A stretch of 64,000 nucleotides of DNA from Nitzschia sp. DOCU1 (lineage: Eukaryota; Bacillariophyta; Bacillariophyceae; Bacillariales; Bacillariaceae): positions 1,302,001-1,366,000 of the forward strand of contig OX595997.1 of assembly GCA_951394045.1 (NCBI GenBank), given 5' to 3'. The notes under the pieces were generated by a model. It had not been told where the DNA came from. It worked only from the letters and a program-made list of their open reading frames with translations, and made no database searches. The position numbers and the translations under genes are program-made. Positions 1 to 8,303 of this stretch are shown piece after piece. The stretch's first letter is position 1; every line of letters begins with the position of its first letter.

Positions 1-1
1 G

Positions 2-877
2 GCTGAAGAAATCAATCATGTGCTCTGCCAGTACGAAAAGGTTGGATTTCCTGGGTGTTTGGGCAGTATTGATTGCGTTCATGTACCGTGGGACTGTTGC
101 CCAGCTGGGCACCGAACCGACTGCACAGGGAAGGAAGGCTATCCAACGCTGGCATTTCAAGTGGTATCAACGCCAACGCGGAGAATCTTGGCCTCTACTA
201 GAGAGTTCTACAGCACATGGAACGACAAGCTAATTTCTCGTCATGACGAGACTGTCAAGAGGATGCGGACGGCCCACCGCTACACCAAGCACAATTGGGC
301 ATTCATCGGGAGCGATGGAGAAGAACATACAGAAACAGGCCTTTACTTTATTTGTGACGGCGGTTACCAATCATGGCCCGTCTTTATTTGCCCATTTAAA
401 GACCAACGAGAAGGCACCCTACCATTCAAGTGGAGCAAACATGCCGAATCGATTCGTAAGGATGTTGAGTGCACGTTTGGTATCCTTAAAAAAAGATTCA
501 TGATATTGAAACATCCCAGCCGTTTCCGTGACCAAGAGACTATTGGCCATGTTTTCAAAACTTGCTGTGCACTCCATAACATGCTCATCGAGTTTGATGG
601 ATACGATTCCTCAGAAGATATTGCAGAGGTGGAAGATCTGGGACGCGGCCGGCCTCGTCTCAATGGCACGAGGGAAATTACAGCATTTTCCCGTGGCGAA
701 AGGATGGATTTCCACTCCAGAGTCCGCGCTAGTGAAGCTAGGGTAGGGGAGAGACTGACAGATCCAATTCCCATGGAAGCCGCAGAATATGTAGAAGAAC
801 GAGAGCGTTTTGAAGCGATTCGAAATAATCTTATCGTTCACTACACGGCGATGTCGCGGCAGGGCAGGCAAGCTTGA
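2..877 (+). CDS. PIF/Harbinger transposase (DDE nuclease), 5' partial
   Basis: This is the catalytic part of a Harbinger-type transposase, which cuts and joins transposon ends. The frame is open to base 2, so the true start is upstream and only about 291 codons are present. The first catalytic Asp is in GSIDCVHVPW, the second in the ICDGGYQ block, and the Glu in RKDVECTFGILKKRF, giving the D-D-E order of the DDE_Tnp_4/Plant_tran families. The ALHNML segment just after the Glu is also typical. No stop or frameshift interrupts the visible part, so the copy may be recent or still functional. The normal N-terminal helix-turn-helix region would lie outside the window. The convergent gene at 1139-2323 is its likely partner. 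Confidence 0.85.
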   Translation, partial: AEEINHVLCQYEKVGFPGCLGSIDCVHVPWDCCPAGHRTDCTGKEGYPTLAFQVVSTPTRRILASTREFYSTWNDKLISRHDETVKRMRTAHRYTKHNWAFIGSDGEEHTETGLYFICDGGYQSWPVFICPFKDQREGTLPFKWSKHAESIRKDVECTFGILKKRFMILKHPSRFRDQETIGHVFKTCCALHNMLIEFDGYDSSEDIAEVEDLGRGRPRLNGTREITAFSRGERMDFHSRVRASEARVGERLTDPIPMEAAEYVEERERFEAIRNNLIVHYTAMSRQGRQA

Positions 878-980
878 TCGCTCCAAATAAAAGCAAAGGG
901 ACTATGTGTAGTCAATAAATCAGTGAGCTATAGTAAATTGTATTAGAGTGTATTGCCGCCATATCAAGCTAAAGCATTGC

Positions 981-1048
981 AAACAGTCGAAATAAAACTG
1001 TGACAAGGCAAATTAGGTCAGATGAAACAGTCGAAATAAAACTGTGAC
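981..1048 (+). repeat. 24-bp direct repeat between the two transposon genes
   Basis: The 24-base word at 981-1004, beginning aaacagtcga and ending actgtgac, recurs exactly at 1025-1048. The spacing is 44 bp. It lies in the 260-bp gap between the convergent transposon genes, where the two 3' ends meet. The role is unknown; it may be a simple local duplication. Confidence 0.8.
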
Positions 1049-1138
1049 TGTGACGAGGCGAACTGCAGGAGTCGTATCCAACATAGGGATGGAGCAAGAG
1101 CCGTCACCTTGAGATCACCTTGAGGTTCCACCACTTGA

Positions 1139-2323
1139 TCAATCCCTGATGGTAAGAGGGACAGCTCTAGTGCCATTGCCTTTGGCTTCATCGGCTTCGT
1201 CCGCCGAATCATCCTGCTCCTCATTATCTGAGGACGATGCTGTGCTGTTTCCACGATGATGGTGGTCGTATTTGTTTGAAAGCGCCTTGTTTGGACTTTC
1301 CTCTTCCTCAGAGGAGGATTCACCAGAGTCGTCAGTCGACGACTTGTCGACAACAGCTACTTCAGGTACAGTTACAGTTTCAACTTGCTTTTTCTTGACG
1401 ACTGGAGCGACTGGAGCTGTGAAGGCAACAGTTTCCAGCGCAGTGACCTCATTGTTGAGGCGTGCCTCAATACCTGGGGCACCAAGTTTCGCAAGTGTTT
1501 TCATATACTTCAGTTTGAGCGCCTGGGCCTTCAAATACGTTATTTCCCTTTGCATTTGCATGTTTTGCGAGTTGATGTCGATTTGCATGCGGGCTAACTT
1601 CATTTTCTCTTCGAATTCAAAGCGTGGGGCCATTTCCAGGGCTTTGGCAGCATTCAGGTTCTCCTGCCTCTTTTTCTTCCGGTCTATTGCTTTTTGCTGC
1701 ACACGATTGACAGTTCGCTTGCGATTCTTTGGAAGATCCTTCTCTGGATCTTCCGGATCGACAGTGGCAGACGTGGTGGGTGAAATCTTGTGGTGCGAAT
1801 GTAGCATACGAAAAGCCCAAAAGTCCACAGGAGTTTTACCATGATTAAAGTTGGCAAAATCAAGTGCTTCGGGGTCACGTCCCTCCTTAGCTTCCTTGAG
1901 CTTCGCCTTGGCAAATTGGAAGTTCTTCAGGCACATGTCGAGGAGTTCATCTTCTGAGGTAGTGCCACTTGGAGTTACCTTTGGGTAGTGAGGCAAGTAA
2001 TCGTTGACAAATGCACGCTTGATCTCCTTGGCTTTATCCCAGAGTCTCTCACCGGTCAAAGAAACGTCTTTGTTGCCAAGTACAATATGCTGTTTGGCCA
2101 GAGAAGACAAGTCAGCGTCATGTTCCACACGAGAAAGGAATGCAGCGAGGATGGAGTTGTAGAGATCTTCCTTCTTCTGCTGCGGCTGTTCGCTGACTTC
2201 GAAGAATGAATATAGAATATGAAACGGACGTTTCTTATCAATCAACTTCTTCTCATCTTTGGACAAGGCGGGCAAGGCGGGCTGCTGGACAGCAGGCAAG
2301 GGGGGCTGCTGGACAGCGGACAT
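1139..2323 (-). CDS. Harbinger accessory protein candidate, coiled-coil
   Basis: The first ATG in this frame is at 2323 and gives 394 to 395 residues. The frame runs on upstream to 2557 but that part looks like non-coding sequence. The N terminus is Pro/Gln/Ala rich with a short duplicated PxLPAVQQP motif. The middle (about 30 to 200) has a helical region with GERLWDKAKEIKRAF and KTPVDFWAFRMLHSHHK, faintly like the trihelix/SANT-type proteins that accompany Harbinger transposases. A Lys/Met/Gln-rich coiled coil follows, then an acidic Ser/Glu/Asp tail with a His cluster. In Harbinger elements the second protein binds DNA and helps bring the transposase into the nucleus. Assignment rests on its convergent position next to the transposase and is inference. 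It could instead be an unrelated host gene. Confidence 0.55.
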   Translation of the reverse strand: MSAVQQPPLPAVQQPALPALSKDEKKLIDKKRPFHILYSFFEVSEQPQQKKEDLYNSILAAFLSRVEHDADLSSLAKQHIVLGNKDVSLTGERLWDKAKEIKRAFVNDYLPHYPKVTPSGTTSEDELLDMCLKNFQFAKAKLKEAKEGRDPEALDFANFNHGKTPVDFWAFRMLHSHHKISPTTSATVDPEDPEKDLPKNRKRTVNRVQQKAIDRKKKRQENLNAAKALEMAPRFEFEEKMKLARMQIDINSQNMQMQREITYLKAQALKLKYMKTLAKLGAPGIEARLNNEVTALETVAFTAPVAPVVKKKQVETVTVPEVAVVDKSSTDDSGESSSEEEESPNKALSNKYDHHHRGNSTASSSDNEEQDDSADEADEAKGNGTRAVPLTIRD

Positions 2324-2564
2324 CGTCGGACTGGTGGGGATTGATTGACGAACAACGATTGGGTTGGAAAGTGAATGGCATCGGCACGGATCCCTCGTCG
2401 ATCGGTGTCGGAGGGAGACGCGCGAAAAATGGGCGCGGTACAAGCGAAATCTGGCGCGTTTGTTTCGACCGCTATAGAAACACGATTTTTGCGTCCCCGG
2501 AAAGCGAAAAATGGTTTCCCGGGACGGCCCGGCGCGTGGTAAATACATAATTTCCAATCCTTAT

Positions 2565-2591
2565 TTCCAGGTCCCTATAGAAATGGCCTTA
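2565..2591. repeat. candidate right terminal repeat plus TTA target site
   Basis: Read inward on the minus strand from 2588, the sequence begins GGCCATTTCTATAGGGACC. It is directly followed on the plus strand by TTA at 2589-2591. A related word, ctatagaaa, also occurs about 100 bp inside, near 2472. This fits a Harbinger terminal repeat with a TTA duplication, but the partner end is not in the window. The rest of 2324-2888 is the upstream flank of the accessory gene and shows nothing else I can name. Confidence 0.35.
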
Positions 2592-2888
2592 CCCCCCAAA
2601 AATATGGGCCCGATTAGGTAGTGATGCTCTAAATATTGACACATGCTGAGTGAGCAGATGACGCAACTTATTTTACCCGGTACTACATTAGCCGCAACGT
2701 CCTCGACTAGAGTTCCCTACACATCATTTCTCGGCAGTGGTAATAGTCACCTCTTCTAGAAATGCAAAATAACTCTGAAGACGAGGTAAGGTCTACTGCT
2801 AGCTACTAGATAAGGATATTCTGTTTGTAAAGTTCAATACGCCTCTCTAGATTAAGTTTCTCTAATGTCTCTACGAGTTCTCGTCCTA

Positions 2889-3911
2889 CTATTTCATCCA
2901 CCACTTGTGCTTGCACTGAACTAACTCGACTTCCGTACACTCGCCTAGTAATCGATCCTTTTCCACCTTTGTCGCTGCCGCAATTTCAGGATTCGAAATG
3001 TTACGGGGGTCTGGAATCCTGCCCTTGGCAAAGAGTGCCGGGACTCTCGAAAATTCGCTAATCGAACCAATAAACACATCGGCATTCAAAATAGCTCTCC
3101 AAACATCTCCCACAGGTCCATCCAAATGCAAAGTATAGTTGACTCCTTTGTTCTGGAGCATCTTATGCAAGTCGTCCCAAGATTCGTGTGATTCTGATTG
3201 CGAATAAATCTGCACTTGGACAAGACTTCCCAACTGTTTGCTTTCCTCAACGTACTGGTCAATCATGGATGCAAAGTAGGAATTCGGCAAATACCAACCA
3301 GGGTAGCAACAAGGAGTGACATCTCGGCGTCGAATGTGAACTACGATAGAGGATAGGTTCTCTGATCCTTCGTTCGATCCCACGCCGAAATTTGAATATG
3401 CCGTAGTATGACTTCGGATAAACTCTTTCCACTCAGTTGAACCCATTCTTCGCCCATGTTTCTTCTCAAAGAAGGCGCTTGGATATACCCGACTATTCAA
3501 GTCGTTTTCGGAGGGGCATTGGATTGGTAAGATGTCCTGCCAGCCGACGGCTGTTAGAACTTGATGAATATCGTGTTGGTGGATGGAGTCGCCACAGGCA
3601 CCGCCATATGTCATGTTCTTGGAAAAGGTATAAGCATGAGCTTTGAGCATATCGAAGATTACCCACCCGGCTTGATCTTTTCTCAGTTGAGAGTATATAA
3701 TTGGCCGCGATGATTCTGTTTGCGACGGTGTTGCCTCGTGCGACAAAACCCGAGAATTCAGAGCTGGAAGATGCCCAGAATCGATGCTTGCTGTTTGAGA
3801 TCCTTGGTTGAATAGCCACTCATGTTGATAATATGAGCTCACGGAGAAAAGCAGGCAAAGACCACCCATCAGCAATACCAGATGGTGGCGACTTCGACTT
3901 GATCGATTCAT
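2889..3911 (-). CDS. type II membrane glycosyltransferase-like protein
   Basis: The first ATG in frame is at 3911, giving 340 residues; the longer open frame to 3968 has no ATG. A short basic N terminus (RSSRSRHH) is followed by one hydrophobic segment at about residues 11 to 27, the layout of a Golgi type II membrane enzyme. The key motif is HIRRRDV at about 192 to 198, close to the HxRRxDV peptide of the FUT8/NodZ/O-fucosyltransferase group (GT23, GT65, GT68), where the Arg contacts the GDP-sugar. Later segments such as ADVFIGSISEFSRVPALFA match the second nucleotide-sugar-contact region of these folds. Substrate and linkage cannot be told from sequence. The protein is shorter than FUT8. 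The family call is moderately sure, the reaction is inference. Confidence 0.6.
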   Translation of the reverse strand: MNRSSRSRHHLVLLMGGLCLLFSVSSYYQHEWLFNQGSQTASIDSGHLPALNSRVLSHEATPSQTESSRPIIYSQLRKDQAGWVIFDMLKAHAYTFSKNMTYGGACGDSIHQHDIHQVLTAVGWQDILPIQCPSENDLNSRVYPSAFFEKKHGRRMGSTEWKEFIRSHTTAYSNFGVGSNEGSENLSSIVVHIRRRDVTPCCYPGWYLPNSYFASMIDQYVEESKQLGSLVQVQIYSQSESHESWDDLHKMLQNKGVNYTLHLDGPVGDVWRAILNADVFIGSISEFSRVPALFAKGRIPDPRNISNPEIAAATKVEKDRLLGECTEVELVQCKHKWWMK

Positions 3912-4481
3912 GCTGTGTTCGAGACACCTTCTGCTGTCGAGGCGAGTTTGCGGTCGTTCCAGAATCACCAGCTTTATCGTCTTGATTCTGGCTCAGACTG
4001 TGAAAGATGTTGCGTGCTATCAGCCGCAAATGAAGTTACGTGCCGTGATGGAGCTATCTTTCTCTTTGACAGCATAGTGAAGAGAAATGGTGGTGTGAAA
4101 GTTTGATGGTGCCGCCGCGGGTGAGACATTGGAGCGGGGAAACTGTCATTTCGGGAAATCTTTTCTCTTTTAGCGCGGAGGATGGAAGCAGAGCGCGCGG
4201 ATGGAATGCCTCCCACCGACCGTCGAAATTTATAGCCTAAGTATGCTTTTGAGGTGCGCCCGCCATGCCATTGCTTTTACGTGGGAGCGTGGTACAAAAG
4301 CGATCCGGTGATGAATTCAAAATACGAGGCCGTTCATCCCTTTAGTTCGTTGGATTGATTCTTCATCACAAGGACCAAGCTCTCTTGGAATGATCCACAA
4401 GCGACACTACTGCTACTTCTTATTCGTAGAACCGTTTCATCGAGAGAGCCGAGAATCACGAAGTACTAAGATTGCGGCACC
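3912..4481. promoter_or_regulatory. divergent intergenic region
   Basis: This 570-bp gap separates divergent genes at 3911 (minus) and 4482 (plus), so it should hold both promoters. I see no TATA box, repeat or RNA gene that I can support. Confidence 0.35.
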
Positions 4482-4970
4482 ATGAAAGGCAAAGGTGGAA
4501 AGAAGTTATCTGCGCGTGGTGTGGAGGATGAAGATGCTTCGACTCCAGAAAAATCGGTGGCTTTGGTCGACTTGCCAAGTGCTTTGGCGAGAGCATCCAT
4601 CAGCGACCATGCTGTCGCCTTGGTCAACTTGAAGCACCACAAAATTGTGGGCACTGATACCGAAAAGAAAAAGCCGGTGACGTCAAAGAAGCAGTACAGG
4701 CTCATCAACAAAAACGGCGGCCAAGAGAATGTGGATCCGTGGTCGTACGATGATTCGTGGAAAGGTACCGTCAGCAAGGAGGATTCGCCTTTGGATGATG
4801 TAACCACAGACTGGTCCTTGTTTTTTCCTGCTCAGCATGTTGTGGAAAGTAAGGATACAACGTCTGGTACTATCGACGACGTACCGATCAAGGAGGAGTT
4901 CGACGAAGAAGCCTTTTTTCAAGCAGTGCTTGACGATTACACGGCAAGACAAGGAAAGGAAGAAGTGTAG
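4482..4970 (+). CDS. hypothetical acidic protein, 162 aa
   Basis: I do not recognise this protein. It starts at the ATG at 4482 and is intronless. The N terminus is basic (MKGKGGKKLSARG). The rest is acidic, rich in Asp, Glu and Ser, and ends in an EEFDEEAFFQAVLDDY stretch that could form an amphipathic helix. No signal peptide or membrane segment is visible. The composition suggests a small soluble, partly disordered protein. The gene sits 570 bp from a divergent glycosyltransferase-like gene. A T-rich stretch (gctttttgtttttctttgc) follows about 30 bp after the stop. Confidence 0.6.
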   Translation: MKGKGGKKLSARGVEDEDASTPEKSVALVDLPSALARASISDHAVALVNLKHHKIVGTDTEKKKPVTSKKQYRLINKNGGQENVDPWSYDDSWKGTVSKEDSPLDDVTTDWSLFFPAQHVVESKDTTSGTIDDVPIKEEFDEEAFFQAVLDDYTARQGKEEV

Positions 4971-5633
4971 GGGGGTGAAAAGGCGTTGAAGTGCATTCGA
5001 GGCTTTTTGTTTTTCTTTGCTTATTACACGACGTCATCGTAGCGAGAAGGGTTCTCCATTGGCACTAGTGTTTTCTGGAAACTACGGCCAGGAGGGAGTC
5101 TCCCGAACTGAGATACTGTCATCATGCGGCATTGCTTCAACTCTGCCCAGCTGCTCATTTCCTGGAGTATTGGATACTACCATGAGTACATGTGCACTGG
5201 GGATTGTGGAGCTACGACGATCTGAAAAGTGTAGCAGAGCTATCCACGGTCAGTCCCTCGCAAGCTGAAGCTCAGTTGTTGTACGAGTGATTTGTCTACA
5301 TTATTCCTCTCATATACCGGTAGCTAATAGAATACATTTTTGATTTATTATTGATCTACTGCACTTGTTAGCTCCTGTAATCATGAAACACTGCGCCGGC
5401 ATTTTGTAGACATTCCACACCGGCATTTTGCGATGTATTATCCGTCCGTGACTGAAGGCTTATTTACACGCATGCTGACGACACAAGGTCTAGAAAGCAA
5501 TATCGAGCACAAAGTGGTCGATGTCTAGTTGCTCAATGCAATCCTCGCCTGGCTGCATTGATAATGTACAGATATCCCGATTTCGAAGACGTTTGTAACG
5601 CAACTAACGGTAGAAATCAAATCGTCTACTTTC
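4971..5633. other. intergenic, no gene seen
   Basis: This 663-bp gap lies between two convergent genes. One open frame of 83 codons (5017-5268) is present, but its composition is unlike a gene. Nothing else is supported. Confidence 0.5.
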
Positions 5634-6911
5634 TTAGTATTCTTCTCTGAATCTTCGAACCCAGTTATCAATCGACTCGTTCAGAGCATCATGAAATCCA
5701 CCGCGCTGGACAAATCGTTCAATCAATGGCCGCAAGGAATTTTCGCTGACAGAATCAATTACGAATTCGTGAATCTCATAGCCTTCGCCCAAATCAATCG
5801 TTCCATCAATATCCGGAAGTGCCAAACTCCCAGTACACTCCAAATCCGAACCGGAGGATTCTATTTTCCAATCGAGTTTGGCCATGAATTCGTAAATGTA
5901 CCGTTTCTTGCCCCGAGCCACGGCGGTGCTGGCGTGGCCATCCAAGGTTTTGACCTTGGTGACAGTAACGACGGCCCCAGGCGCCGGAGATGAATCCGGC
6001 AAGACATATTTCGTTTGTAAAATGTGTTCTTCCAATGTGCTCTTGGCCCATTTGGACAAATCTTTTTCTTCCCACGTTCCTGCCTGATTCCAGGCCGAAG
6101 CGCCGTCCTTCACAGTCGGAGTGATGGATGCCGGCGCTGTATCCTCGAGCTTTTTCGGTGCGATATCACCAATCAAGTTCTTGGCTTCTTCCGACAGTTC
6201 ATTGTGAAAATACGACGTCTTCTTTCCATTCACTACCTTGTATCCACGCACGGGGTCGGATTTGGTGAAAATCTTTTCTTCGTCATCGTCATCGTCGATC
6301 TGCATTTTAGAGAAAGTTGTGCCAGACGAGGAAGTGGTCGTTGCAGCAGGCTTACTAGCAGTCGTCGTAGTAGTAGTAGTCGTTTTAGCTTTCGGCTTGT
6401 CATCTGCTTTTTCATCAACTGGCATGGGGTCAGCCGCAGCCTGCTCCTTCATGAGTTTAGCTTCTTCCTCCACTAGCTTTTCTACCTTGGCGTGCTCTTT
6501 AATCAAAGCCTTGTTGGTCGGCTCCAAATCTTTTGCTTTGGTGAGTGCCTTCAATGCCTCGTCATTTCGATGCAGACTCTGCAAGGCTTGTCCCAGACGC
6601 CACCATCCCTTGACATAGGCCGCGTCCGCTTCCGTGGCGGCCACTGCCGATTTTCGGGCCTCCTCAAAGAATCCCATGTTCTTTTGCACAAGACTCAGGT
6701 TGGAATTCAAAATAGCGACGCGATCGGCGTCAGATACAATAGTCAACGCCTTTTCATAGAGGAGCTTGGCGTCCATCCAAGATTTGGCTCCCACCGCCGC
6801 TCGGCCCCGCGATTGAAGCTCTTCGACGAGCTTGGCCTTGGATTCGTCCGTGTCGGGCGTTGCTTCCAAAACATCCCGGTGGGGAGAATGCATCAGCATG
6901 GCAGAGTTCAT
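5634..6911 (-). CDS. TPR - Aha1 N-domain cochaperone fusion
   Basis: The protein is 425 residues, starting at the ATG at 6911. Residues about 30 to 135 form three TPR-like helix pairs, with the KGWWRLGQALQSL unit clearest. A disordered linker follows with an eight-Thr run (about 177 to 184), an acidic patch, and a GYKVVNGKKTSYF block near 223. Residues about 272 to 420 match the N domain of the Hsp90 ATPase activator Aha1, starting at SAWNQAGTWEEKDLSKWAK and ending in a conserved SLRPLIERF-type helix. In known Aha1 the N domain binds the Hsp90 middle segment and stimulates ATP hydrolysis, while TPR domains often bind the Hsp90/Hsp70 C-terminal tail. A cytosolic Hsp90 cochaperone is the likely role. 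The usual Aha1 C-terminal (AHSA1) domain is absent, which is odd. Confidence 0.8.
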   Translation of the reverse strand: MNSAMLMHSPHRDVLEATPDTDESKAKLVEELQSRGRAAVGAKSWMDAKLLYEKALTIVSDADRVAILNSNLSLVQKNMGFFEEARKSAVAATEADAAYVKGWWRLGQALQSLHRNDEALKALTKAKDLEPTNKALIKEHAKVEKLVEEEAKLMKEQAAADPMPVDEKADDKPKAKTTTTTTTTASKPAATTTSSSGTTFSKMQIDDDDDEEKIFTKSDPVRGYKVVNGKKTSYFHNELSEEAKNLIGDIAPKKLEDTAPASITPTVKDGASAWNQAGTWEEKDLSKWAKSTLEEHILQTKYVLPDSSPAPGAVVTVTKVKTLDGHASTAVARGKKRYIYEFMAKLDWKIESSGSDLECTGSLALPDIDGTIDLGEGYEIHEFVIDSVSENSLRPLIERFVQRGGFHDALNESIDNWVRRFREEY

Positions 6912-7358
6912 GGTTGATTTGGATGCGATTTCAGAGTCAAGGTAGCTAGTATAGCTGCAGTGGACGATGCAGACAAGTCCGTTTTGAAGATCTGCCGTCG
7001 TCGTCGTCGTTTTTATTGAAAGCTGTCGGCGTCATTTTCCACCTCATGCTCGCATTTTACCTCTCCAAGAAAATCGGCGGTCTTCGAAGAGGGACGGTTG
7101 GCGGAGAGGCGTCGGGGGCAAGACAGACCGACGATAGGTTTGGGTTTGATCGTAGTGGTCCATTCAAGTCGTTCATGCGCACATCGCTGACGTTTCAACG
7201 TGTCATCCAAGATCCATCGGTTTGCTGACCACGAGACGAACTATGGCAAAAATCAGCACGTGAATCCATTTTGCGAAGATAGTGAGCACCTTGCCTATTA
7301 ATAGTGCACTTTGCTACAGCTTCAGGTCCTATTTCATTTCAGCTCCATCCATCCATCC
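6912..7358. promoter_or_regulatory. divergent intergenic region
   Basis: This 447-bp region separates divergent starts at 6911 (minus) and 7359 (plus). It contains a short gtcgtcgtcgtcgt run near 6995 and an atccatccatccat run just before the plus-strand start. No further element is supported. Confidence 0.35.
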
Positions 7359-8158
7359 ATGTACAAGCAGGTCATTATTTTCGCATTTTTGCTTTCCGGC
7401 ACTGTGCAAGGATTCTGCCCGGCGGCCACCCAGACTTCGCATCGGCAGCATTCGTTGACGCCATTGCATGCATCGCCGGAATATCAGCAACCCACTCGAC
7501 GAAATCTATTGGAAAAGTTTGGCGCGGTAGCGGCTACGGCCCTTTTCATTCCCTCCACTCCCGCATATGCCGCGTCGGGGCTCGACTTGGAGTCCTACCT
7601 CTACAGAATCCTGCGAGTCCGAGAAGCCACGCAACAAGAACGTCGATTGATTTCGACCGGCAAATTCAAAGACAAGGCGCGTCAAAATGTCAAGCTGGCC
7701 GTGAGATTCATGGTGCAAAATTACCAATTGAGCGACAGTGTGGTGGGAGCTAGCGCCTATCTATCGGGAAACACGGCGCAAATGCGGGCGATTGATGTCG
7801 GACAAGCGGCTGTGCAGAATCTCCAAACCATATTGGAATACTTTGATTCCAGTGATGTCGAAAATATCAAGGTACGTTACGCAGTGTGAAAGCACATTGC
7901 AACTACCGTTTGGGGGTCATGTTGTCTTACCTTTTGGTGTGGTACTTTTAACTGTAGGTTGATAGTCTAGCGGGCAAAGAGACATTGGTTATCAAAGGAT
8001 TAGAATCGGCGCAAGCCAAGATTGATGACTTTTTGTCGTTTTTTCCGGAAGACACGGTGGCCTCTGTACGCAAAAAGATACAAGAAGAGAACGAGCTGAA
8101 TATCAAAGAGTTTGATAGATCGCTCGGCGATATTCTCAATCTCCCTCCGCCGTCGTAA
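7359..8158 (+). CDS. thylakoid-lumen protein of unknown role, two exons
   Basis: Exon 1 is 7359-7871 and exon 2 is 7958-8158, joined across an 86-bp GT-AG intron in phase 0, giving 237 residues. The start is the ATG at 7359, chosen because it begins a clean signal peptide (MYKQVIIFAFLLSG). Three targeting steps can be read. An ER signal peptide ends in VQG|FCPA, a heterokont plastid motif. A transit segment follows. Then TRRNLLEKFGAVAATALF with a cleavage site at AYA is a twin-arginine thylakoid signal. The mature part of about 150 residues is mostly helical, with a C terminus ending in NLPPPS. Tat-exported lumenal proteins often serve photosystem II. A PsbQ-like helical bundle is possible, but I do not recognise a family. 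Confidence 0.8.
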
Positions 8159-8303
8159 TGCAACAAAAGCTAGCGTCAATTGTAGGCAGAGCGGTCTTCG
8201 TAAAATAGTAGATTATATATAGAGATGTTCAATCGAACTACTATACTGTGGAGTACAATGTTAGAATATCATTGTCAAAGCTCTCAAACAAAAGTGTCTG
8301 GAC

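Larger units (their letters stand above)
1..2591. mobile_element. PIF/Harbinger-type DNA transposon, left end outside window
   Basis: A transposase gene and a convergent accessory gene lie together, which is the usual two-gene layout of PIF/Harbinger elements. The left end is cut off by the window. A candidate right end is the GGCC at 2585-2588 followed by TTA at 2589-2591; Harbinger elements generally insert at a 3-bp target such as TTA or TAA and often begin with GG-rich termini. The boundary is inference, because the matching left terminal repeat cannot be seen here. Confidence 0.6.

Noticed and set aside
5017..5268. 83-codon plus-strand frame in the gap after the small acidic gene
   Set aside because: Composition is unlike a gene and the frame begins in a T-rich stretch.
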